From the NCBI GenBank assembly GCA_028293265.1, contig JAQGPB010000487.1, forward strand, positions 1 through 9,277: a stretch of DNA of 9,277 bases, read 5' to 3'. Under the pieces are notes generated by a model that was given only the letters and a program-made list of their open reading frames with translations, had not been told where the DNA came from and ran no database searches. The position numbers and the translations under genes are program-made. This DNA comes from Pedosphaera sp. Its GTDB lineage: Bacteria > Verrucomicrobiota > Verrucomicrobiae > Limisphaerales > Pedosphaeraceae. Positions within the stretch are counted from its first letter, which is position 1. Each line of letters starts with the position of its first letter. Positions 1-4,566 of this stretch are shown in pieces.

Positions 1-599
1 CCCGCGAACGCCCCAAACAATTAATTCTTGAAGACGCCCTGCGACACCCGCTCACCTACCGCCGCCTGCTCGTCGCCGCCGACGTCCTCTCCCATCCGCT
101 GGAAAAAGCACTCGCCGCAAATCAACCCCGTGTCGGAGTGCTGTTGCCAAACACGACCGCCCTGCCTGTGCTGCTGCTCAGCCTCTGGCGGTTCGGCAAA
201 GTCCCCGCCATCCTGAACTTCTCCACCGGCGCGGCCACCATGCTCGCCTGTTCGCAACTCGCCGGCTTGAAACAAATCGTCACCTCCCGCGCCTTCCTCG
301 AACGCGCCAGGCTGAAACTCGAACCCCTGACCGAGGCCGGCATTAAGTTCATTTACCTCGAAGACCTCCGCCCCCAAATCACCAGCGCCCAAAAATTCTT
401 CTCGCTGGTCCGCATGACCCTCAACCCCGGTTCACTAACCCGCAACCCCCAGACATCCCCATCCCCATCCCCAAATCCGCAATCCGCAATCCGCAATCGG
501 CCGTCATTCTCTTCACCAGCGGTTCCGAAGGCGTCCCCAAAGGCGTCGAACTCTCGCACACAAATCTGCTCGCGAACATGCGCCAGATGCTCGCCGTGA
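1..599 (+). CDS. Aas-like acyl-[ACP]/acyl-CoA synthetase, N-terminal part (partial at left edge, frameshifted)
   Basis: The reading frame that starts at base 3 is open from the window edge and ends at TGA 597-599. Its translation resembles the start of the synthetase half of Aas (2-acylglycerophosphoethanolamine acyltransferase / acyl-ACP synthetase): LILEDALRHPLTYRRLL, then RVGVLLPNTTALPVLLLSLW, FGKVPAILNFSTG and FIYLEDLRPQIT. Homology is convincing up to about base 415. The frame then runs through a low-complexity Ser/Pro/Asn stretch (455-500) and, past the heptamer repeat, reads noise to the stop. The rest of the enzyme continues in another frame (see 578-1522). The true start and any upstream acyltransferase domain lie outside the window. 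Family members activate a fatty acid with ATP and load it onto ACP or CoA at the inner membrane for phospholipid repair. Family assignment is strong; bifunctionality cannot be judged here. Confidence 0.8.
   Translation, partial: RERPKQLILEDALRHPLTYRRLLVAADVLSHPLEKALAANQPRVGVLLPNTTALPVLLLSLWRFGKVPAILNFSTGAATMLACSQLAGLKQIVTSRAFLERARLKLEPLTEAGIKFIYLEDLRPQITSAQKFFSLVRMTLNPGSLTRNPQTSPSPSPNPQSAIRNRPSFSSPAVPKASPKASNSRTQICSRTCARCSP
474..498 (+). repeat. Heptanucleotide tandem repeat (AATCCGC)x3 plus partial unit at the frameshift
   Basis: Units lie at 474-480, 481-487 and 488-494, followed by a partial AATC (495-498). Immediately upstream is a hexamer repeat ATCCCC x3 (455-472), which does not change frame. 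A heptamer unit shifts the frame by one base. With four units, or with one, the upstream frame reads through as ...NPQSAIRNPQSAVILFTSG and joins the P-loop frame without a stop. With the three units seen here the gene is out of frame. The repeat lies in the variable linker between the N-terminal subdomain and the P-loop, where added residues should be tolerated. Confidence 0.85.
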
Positions 600-1522
600 C
601 CGACATCAAGGACGACGACCGCTTGTTCAATTGCCTGCCGATGTTCCACAGCTTCGGCCTGACCGTTGGCACGCTGCTGCCGCTGCTGCGTGGAATTTAT
701 TGCTTTGTTTACCTCTCGCCGCTGCATTACCGCGTCGTGCCCAGCGCGTTTTACGACACCGACTGCACGATTCTATTAAGCACGAACACCTTTCTGAACG
801 GCTACGCCCGCAAAGCGCATCCCTATGATTTTCGCGGCATGCGCTATCTTTTCGCGGCGGCGGAAAAACTTCAAGAAACCACCGCCACAACCTGGGCGCA
901 AAAATTCGGCGTCCGCATCCTCGAAGGCTACGGCGCGACCGAATGTTCCCCGTGTCTCAGCGTGAACACTCCGCTCTGCCCCAAATACGGTTCCGTCGGC
1001 CGCCTCTTGCCGGGCATTGATTACAAACTGGAACCCGTCGAAGGCGTGGACGAAGGCGGACGCCTCTTCGTGCGCGGGCCCAATGTCATGCAAGGTTATT
1101 TGAACGCCGACGCCGACGCGAAGTTCAAGGAACTCGGCGGCTGGTATGACACCGGCGACATCGTCAGCGTGGACCCCGAAGGCTACCTGTTCATCCGTGG
1201 CCGCTTGAAACGCTTCGCAAAAGTCAGCGGCGAAATGGTCAGCCTCACCGCCGTGGAAGACGCCCTCGCCGGAGCCTTCCCCAAATACGGCCTCCGCTGC
1301 CAGGTCGCCGTGGTGACGCGCCCGGACGAAGGCAAAGGCGAAGTCCTCATCGCCGTGACCAACGAACCAAAACTCCAGCTCGAAGAAATCCGCGCCGCCA
1401 TCAAGGCCAAGGGCCTGAGCAACCTCAGCGCCCCCCGCGAAATCAAAGTCGTCCGCGAAATCCCCAAGCTCGGCACCGGCAAAATCAACCACCGCGAACT
1501 CGCCGCGATGATAGACAAATAA
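578..1522 (+). CDS. Aas-like acyl-[ACP]/acyl-CoA synthetase, C-terminal part (ANL superfamily, downstream of frameshift)
   Basis: This is the continuation of the preceding fragment in another frame. The frame is open from 347 and homology begins near 500, but the first ATG, GTG or TTG is ATG 578. A protein begun there would lack the P-loop TSGSEGVPKG encoded at 515-544, so 578 is unlikely to be the true start of an active enzyme. Other ANL signatures are present: CLPMFHSFGLTVG, LHYRVVPSAFYDTDCT, AAAEKLQE, EGYGATECSP (adenine-binding motif, about 923-950), YDTGDIV, GRLKRFAKVSGEMV (hinge region) and LGTGKINHREL with the catalytic lysine codon at 1481. HSFGLTVG, SPLHYR, EKLQE and EGYG.TEC are particularly Aas-like. 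The stop is TAA 1520-1522. If the frames were joined (one more or two fewer heptamer units), an intact AMP-forming synthetase domain would result. As read, it is a pseudogene, an OFF phase variant, or a sequencing or assembly error. Confidence 0.85.
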   Translation: MRQMLAVTDIKDDDRLFNCLPMFHSFGLTVGTLLPLLRGIYCFVYLSPLHYRVVPSAFYDTDCTILLSTNTFLNGYARKAHPYDFRGMRYLFAAAEKLQETTATTWAQKFGVRILEGYGATECSPCLSVNTPLCPKYGSVGRLLPGIDYKLEPVEGVDEGGRLFVRGPNVMQGYLNADADAKFKELGGWYDTGDIVSVDPEGYLFIRGRLKRFAKVSGEMVSLTAVEDALAGAFPKYGLRCQVAVVTRPDEGKGEVLIAVTNEPKLQLEEIRAAIKAKGLSNLSAPREIKVVREIPKLGTGKINHRELAAMIDK

Positions 1523-1542
1523 TTCCCATGTAAGAACGGATT

Positions 1543-1632
1543 ACAGCGGTGACTGCAACCGAGATAAAAAATCATCAAGGCGCGTCGCAACGCCCTCCCT
1601 CTCCTGGGGGAGAGGGCCGGGGTGAGGGCGGG
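1543..1632 (+). repeat. Dispersed palindromic repeat R1 (pair with 9127-9218)
   Basis: The element begins 20 bases after the synthetase stop. Its left 18 bases (ACAGCGGTGACTGCAACC) are identical to 9127-9144. Its right part (1581-1632) matches 9166-9218 with one substitution and one single-base indel. The roughly 20 bases between are unrelated in the two copies. The right part forms nested stems: CCCTCTCC (1597-1604) with GGAGAGGG (1609-1616), and outer GCCCTC (1592-1597) with GAGGGC (1624-1629); these share base 1597. No T-run follows, so it is not a classical intrinsic terminator, though the stem could protect mRNA ends or slow transcription. Same-type GGGGAGAGGGCCGGGGTGAGGG sequences are widely scattered in bacterial genomes. 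Confidence 0.85.
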
Positions 1633-1679
1633 CTTAAATACTGACATCTCCAAATCTTCCGCTCATTGCTATTATCACC

Positions 1680-2492
1680 GTGTCCGAACACCTCCAAATC
1701 CGCACCTACGGCGACGCCTCGCTTCCAACGCTGATTTACCTCCCCGGCTTACACGGCGATTGGACCTTGGTCTCCGCCTTTCGCGCCGCTTTGAAAAACC
1801 GCGTGCATTTCGTGGAAATGACCTATCCCCGCTCGCTCACCTGGAACATCCAAGATTATGCAAACGCCATCCAAACCGCACTTTGGGAGCGCGGCATCAT
1901 GCGCGGTTGGCTGCTCGGCGAATCATTCGGCTCGCAAATCGCCTGGTCGCTTCTGGAACAAAGTTTGACGAGCACGACAGATAATCCGAACGCCCCGCAC
2001 GAAAATAAATTTCACGTCGAAGGCATAATCATCGCCGGCGGCTTCGTCAAACACCCATGGCCCTGGGGACCGGGAGCCTTGCGCTGGATTGGCCGGATGA
2101 CGCCAATGTCCCTCTACCGGCTCGAACTGAAAATCTACGCCTGGTATTCGCGCTTCCGCCATCGCACGGCGCCCGAAACCCTCGGCACCATCCAGGAATT
2201 TGTCGCGCGCCGCACCGAGCTTGACCGTCAAGCCATGCGACACCGCCTCACCCTGCTGGATCAATACGATCCCCGCCCCATCGCCCGGCAAACCCGCATT
2301 CCCATATACTATCTCGCCGGCCTCGTGGACCCGCTTGTCCCCTGGATGCTCGTCCGCTGGTGGCTGCGCAAAAATTGTCCCGGTTATCAATGCGGCAAAA
2401 CTTTCTGGCTGACCGACCACAACGTCCTCGCCACCTCCCCTGCCCGCGCCGCCGACCTCGTCCTGCACTGGATGCAGAACCATCCAAGATGA
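1680..2492 (+). CDS. Alpha/beta hydrolase
   Basis: A 270-residue protein starting at GTG 1680. Visible alpha/beta-hydrolase features in order: strand plus oxyanion region IYLPGLHGDW (residues 19-28), nucleophile elbow LLGESFGSQ with Ser82 in the G-x-S-x-G context, an acid turn YYLAGLVDPLVPW with Asp217 as probable triad acid, and WLTDHNVL with His247 as probable triad base. The middle (about 110-190) is a variable cap rich in Trp, Arg and Pro. There is no signal peptide or membrane segment, so it is probably cytosolic. The length is normal for a single-domain hydrolase. It follows the acyl synthetase on the same strand, separated by 157 bases holding repeat R1, so cotranscription is possible but unproven. 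The substrate cannot be deduced: esterase, thioesterase or lipase-like activity are all possible. The start choice rests on the domain beginning directly after it; no ribosome-binding site is evident. Confidence 0.88.
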   Translation: MSEHLQIRTYGDASLPTLIYLPGLHGDWTLVSAFRAALKNRVHFVEMTYPRSLTWNIQDYANAIQTALWERGIMRGWLLGESFGSQIAWSLLEQSLTSTTDNPNAPHENKFHVEGIIIAGGFVKHPWPWGPGALRWIGRMTPMSLYRLELKIYAWYSRFRHRTAPETLGTIQEFVARRTELDRQAMRHRLTLLDQYDPRPIARQTRIPIYYLAGLVDPLVPWMLVRWWLRKNCPGYQCGKTFWLTDHNVLATSPARAADLVLHWMQNHPR

Positions 2493-2540
2493 GCCAACCA
2501 GAGGGAGAAGTGCGCGCCTTGAGGCGTGTTCCCCAACTCC

Positions 2541-2621
2541 CCGGTGCGCGGACTTCAGTCCGCTTAAATGTGGGCAGGTCGAGGGCAGTTTGAACAAACC
2601 CAGCCATCCGGATTAGTTCAG
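2541..2621 (+). repeat. Repeat copy A (GCGGACT hairpin family)
   Basis: It contains CCGGTGCGCGGACTTCAGTC and continues CGCTTAAATGTG. The hairpin is GCGGACT (2548-2554), a TC loop, and AGTCCGC (2557-2563). From 2556 onward it is a diverged direct repeat of 2729-2793: both begin CAGTCCGCTTAAATGTG, then share GGTCG, CAGCC, CCGG and TCAG blocks at similar spacing, with roughly 70% identity by eye. Confidence 0.75.
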
Positions 2622-2728
2622 CCTTCACCGGAATGATTGTATTTGAATCATTAAAAGGGTGTAGCGTCGACCCTCCGGCTCGACAGCGTTAAGGCAAGTG
2701 ATTGCCCGTTTAATAATTCAAACACCAT

Positions 2729-2793
2729 CAGTCCGCTTAAATGTGTGCTGGTCGGGGGGCGGTCGGAAAAATCAGCCCGCCGGGTTGGATCAG
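2729..2793 (+). repeat. Repeat copy B (right half of the same family)
   Basis: It starts CAGTCCGCTTAAATGTG, identical to the first 17 bases of 2556-2621, then diverges as described for copy A. It lacks the left arm of the GCGGACT hairpin, so it looks like a truncated copy. It runs almost directly into the inverted copy at 2797, placing half-copies of the family back to back. Confidence 0.7.
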
Positions 2794-2796
2794 CTT

Positions 2797-2844
2797 TAAG
2801 CGGACTGAAGTCCGCGCACCGGCGCAAGAAACTGAGCTGCGCCC
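2797..2844 (-). repeat. Inverted repeat, left copy (IR-L) flanking the prepilin gene
   Basis: These 48 bases match the reverse complement of 4046-4093 at 45 of 48 positions. Two hairpins are visible: GCGGACT (2800-2806), GA loop, AGTCCGC (2809-2815); and GGCGCA (2821-2826) with TGCGCC (2838-2843). On the inner side an A-rich stretch (AAAAAA near 2851-2856) follows. The size and hairpin content resemble REP or MITE-like elements. No transposase or RAYT gene is in the window. Confidence 0.85.
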
Positions 2845-2891
2845 GAGTATAAAAAAGGCGATTTTTTTTGGCGATTTTTTAGTTGCAAGTT

Positions 2892-3092
2892 TCAGCCGAC
2901 TGTTTTAAATTCCACCCAATCTCCATTGCCAATTTGGAACGCAACGCTTCTATACAACGGTTGACGCATGATCAACGCGCAAACGGATGTCAACGCGGCG
3001 AGTTCGCTGAGGATTTCAGCCACGTTCCCTGTGCCGTCGAACGCACAGTTTACGTTGCGAATTTTGATGTTACCAGTAAGCAACAGCCACGT
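2892..3092 (-). pseudogene. Possible minus-strand gene remnant (C-terminal end)
   Basis: Reading the minus strand from about 3092 to the stop at 2894-2892 gives a protein-like tail with alternating hydrophobic strands and a helix: [50 protein letters not shown]. This is less like noise than most antisense frames here and the local GC content is lower than in the neighbouring genes. The frame stays open antisense across the prepilin gene, but upstream of about 3092 it reads as a shadow of that gene. I do not recognise a family, and chance is a real alternative. Confidence 0.22.
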
Positions 3093-3125
3093 CAGGAAAG
3101 ATCTAAATCGGATAACCAACTCCCT

Positions 3126-3929
3126 ATGAAAAAAAGCATTTCCAGTGAGATCCACACCGCTCCGGGGCTTGGACAGCGCCATGGTTTCACCCTGATCGAA
3201 CTTTTGGTGGTAATCGCCATCATCGCCATCCTCGCCGGTTTGTTGCTCCCTGCGCTGGCCAAAGCCAAAGGCAAAGCCTTGGCGACCACCTGCCTTAATA
3301 ATGAACATCAGATGGGTCTGGCCATGACCATGTATGCCAACGATAACAATGATTTTTTTGCCCCGCCAAACTGGGATGGCGGCACGCAAGGGCCACCGGG
3401 TTGGCTCTATGACAGCACCGCTGGCAGCCTTCCAAACCCCAATGTCCTGCCTTACAGCAGTCCACCCGGTAGCGATCGCGCCTGGACCACCGGCCTTTGG
3501 TGGAAATATATGCCCAACCATAACTCCTATCTCTGCCCTGTTGATACCAAGCAGCCCACTTACGTTAAGAAAACCCGCCCAAACATGCTTTCCAGTTACG
3601 TCATGAACGGCGCTGTCTGCGGCTTTGGCGAACCTGGTGCGCATGCCAGTTACAAGCTCACCGACGCGTTCGAGAGCACTTGTTATCTTCTCTGGGAGCC
3701 TGACCAATTGACTGATACCAGCGCCACCAGCGATTTCAACGATGGTGCCAACTACCCCAACACCAGCGAGGGCATCGGGCCCTTGCACAACAGCAAAGGC
3801 GGACAGGCGCTCACCACTTCGGGCACCGTGAAATTCCTTTCGCAGGTTGACTTCAATGCCCTGTCTGCCGACCCGACCAACGTCAGAAACGATCTCTGGT
3901 GGAGTCCGCTCACAGCCAACGGCCATTGA
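3126..3929 (+). CDS. Prepilin-type N-terminal cleavage/methylation domain protein (type II secretion G-like pseudopilin)
   Basis: A 267-residue protein from ATG 3126. The start is chosen because it places a short basic leader ([10 protein letters not shown]...RHG, 20 residues) directly before the prepilin peptidase site G20|F21-TLIE, with Glu25 as the +5 glutamate. A hydrophobic helix [20 protein letters not shown] and an AKAKGKA basic turn follow, as is usual for PVC pseudopilins. The remainder is a globular domain with four cysteines and a Trp/Tyr/Pro-rich middle ([19 protein letters not shown]). The end has [19 protein letters not shown], resembling the H-(x)n-DG-H-V region of DUF1559-like Planctomycete/Verrucomicrobial pseudopilins, but the usual DG is replaced by SG. 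Once cleaved, such proteins insert in the inner membrane and may form pseudopili; many copies per genome are typical and their roles are mostly unknown. No pilus or secretion genes adjoin it. The frame is open back to a TTG at 2883, but that extension has no pilin features. Confidence 0.9.
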   Translation: MKKSISSEIHTAPGLGQRHGFTLIELLVVIAIIAILAGLLLPALAKAKGKALATTCLNNEHQMGLAMTMYANDNNDFFAPPNWDGGTQGPPGWLYDSTAGSLPNPNVLPYSSPPGSDRAWTTGLWWKYMPNHNSYLCPVDTKQPTYVKKTRPNMLSSYVMNGAVCGFGEPGAHASYKLTDAFESTCYLLWEPDQLTDTSATSDFNDGANYPNTSEGIGPLHNSKGGQALTTSGTVKFLSQVDFNALSADPTNVRNDLWWSPLTANGH

Positions 3930-4045
3930 TCCTGGACTTTCGCTGCATTAACAAAGCTGATTGTGCCAAACCACATTTGGCCCGGGAAAGCTCAAACCAA
4001 TTCAGGTTCCCAAAGCCAGAAATCCGTTTTACTCATTTTTTCCCG

Positions 4046-4093
4046 GGGCGCAGCTCAGTTTCTTGCACCGGTGCGCGGACTTGAATCCGCTTA
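4046..4093 (+). repeat. Inverted repeat, right copy (IR-R) flanking the prepilin gene
   Basis: This is the reverse complement of 2797-2844 at 45 of 48 positions. Read on the minus strand, two of the three differences fall in stems and change C to T opposite G, so both stems keep G-U wobble pairs in RNA. The third is in the two-base loop. On the inner side a T6 run (about 4036-4041) mirrors the A6 run of the left copy. Confidence 0.85.
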
Positions 4094-4098
4094 GAACC

Positions 4099-4184
4099 TA
4101 TCCCTGTAGGAGCCGACGAGTCTCTAATATTTTCCCTTCAAGCAGGCAAGTCAGAGCCCCCTCACGTCGGATCCTGCCGGGATA
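4099..4184. repeat. Imperfect 22-bp inverted repeat with 42-base loop
   Basis: The left arm at 4099-4120 (TATCCCTGTAGGAGCCGACG...) and right arm at 4163-4184 pair at 18 of 22 positions. The pairing may extend inward via TCTCT and AGAGC with a bulge. The right arm also contains GGATCCTGCC (4169-4178), whose exact reverse complement GGCAGGATCC recurs at 4278-4287, so at least three related segments lie within 190 bases. It begins six bases after the right inverted repeat and may be part of the same mobile or structural unit. Confidence 0.65.
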
Positions 4185-4222
4185 GACTCTCAGCCGGAAC
4201 CATTCAGTAGGAGTTGGGAAGC

Positions 4223-4261
4223 GCGCCCGCCTCGGGCGCATACGAAGGCGCCCCGCCCGAG
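4223..4261. repeat. Two mutually exclusive GC-rich hairpins
   Basis: Hairpin 1 is GCGCCCG (4223-4229), a 3-base loop and CGGGCGC (4233-4239). Hairpin 2 is CTCGGGCG (4231-4238), a 15-base loop and CGCCCGAG (4254-4261). They share bases 4231-4239 and cannot form together. No T-run follows either stem. They lie about 300 bases upstream of the large gene and may simply be part of the repeat mosaic. Confidence 0.5.
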
Positions 4262-4566
4262 CAGTCCCTTGCGAGGAGGCAGGATCCCAATTTTCTCACC
4301 AAACGGTGGTGCGTCCGAACCGAAAAAATACCCGAGCCTCGCTTCCTCCCCATGTCCATCTGCGTTTATCCGCGGTTTCAACTGCATCGTTGGCTTAGAC
4401 TGCGGAACAGGCGACATCCCAAGCATGGAGCGTCATCTTGACAATGAAGGCCGCGAAGCCGGGCTTTTGCTTCCGCATTATTGATAAGGCCTTGCCAACA
4501 GTTTTCTTCCCGCAACGAATATTCATTTACACCAGGCGTCAAACAGACAATTATTTTCTCCAACAC

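Larger units (their letters stand above)
2493..3125. other. Repeat-rich intergenic region between hydrolase and prepilin gene
   Basis: There is no convincing + strand gene here. It holds two diverged direct repeats (2541-2621 and 2729-2793), the left inverted repeat (2797-2844), a 7-bp stem AATGATT/AATCATT (2632-2638, 2646-2652), a short stem GTCGA/TCGAC around the GTCGACCCTCCGGCTCGAC stretch near 2667-2685, and two tandem GGCGA-plus-T-run motifs at 2857-2869 (T8) and 2870-2880 (T6). From 2892 to about 3092 a minus-strand frame looks like the end of a protein. No promoter with good -35 and -10 boxes could be picked out for the prepilin gene. Confidence 0.6.
3930..4566. other. Repeat mosaic between prepilin gene and the large exported protein gene
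   Basis: No supported gene was found; small open frames here have no recognisable protein signature. The region contains the right inverted repeat (4046-4093), an imperfect 22-bp inverted repeat (4099-4120 with 4163-4184), overlapping GC-rich hairpins (4223-4261), a further GGCAGGATCC copy (4278-4287), and a CATCTGCGTTTATCCGCGG-type stretch around 4358-4376. From 3930 to 4045 I see no strong intrinsic terminator, only a weak CCAAA/TTTGG stem near 3967-3981. No clear promoter or ribosome-binding site precedes ATG 4567. Confidence 0.6.

Noticed and set aside
455..498. Short tandem repeats as a CRISPR-like array
   Set aside because: The units are 6-7 bases with no spacers. They are microsatellite-type repeats inside a coding region.
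2821..2880. Intrinsic terminator formed by the 2821-2843 hairpin and the T8/T6 runs
   Set aside because: The first T-run starts about 18 bases after the stem, too far for a standard terminator, and the stem also belongs to the repeat element.
2883..3125. N-terminal extension of the prepilin protein from TTG 2883
   Set aside because: The prepilin leader must be short and basic before the G|FTLIE site. An 81-residue hydrophilic addition does not fit, and ATG 3126 gives a normal 20-residue leader.
2892..3926. 344-residue minus-strand open frame as a whole gene
   Set aside because: Most of it is antisense to the clearly real prepilin gene and reads as a shadow. Only the last ~60 residues were kept as a weak remnant candidate.
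4438..4443. TTGACA as a -35 promoter box
   Set aside because: No acceptable -10 box lies 16-18 bases downstream (the sequence there is GC-rich), so the match is probably chance.
4438..4566. Upstream TTG 4438 or ATG 4444 as start of the large protein
   Set aside because: The extra ~42 residues have no signal-peptide or domain features and would bury a good signal peptide that begins at ATG 4567.
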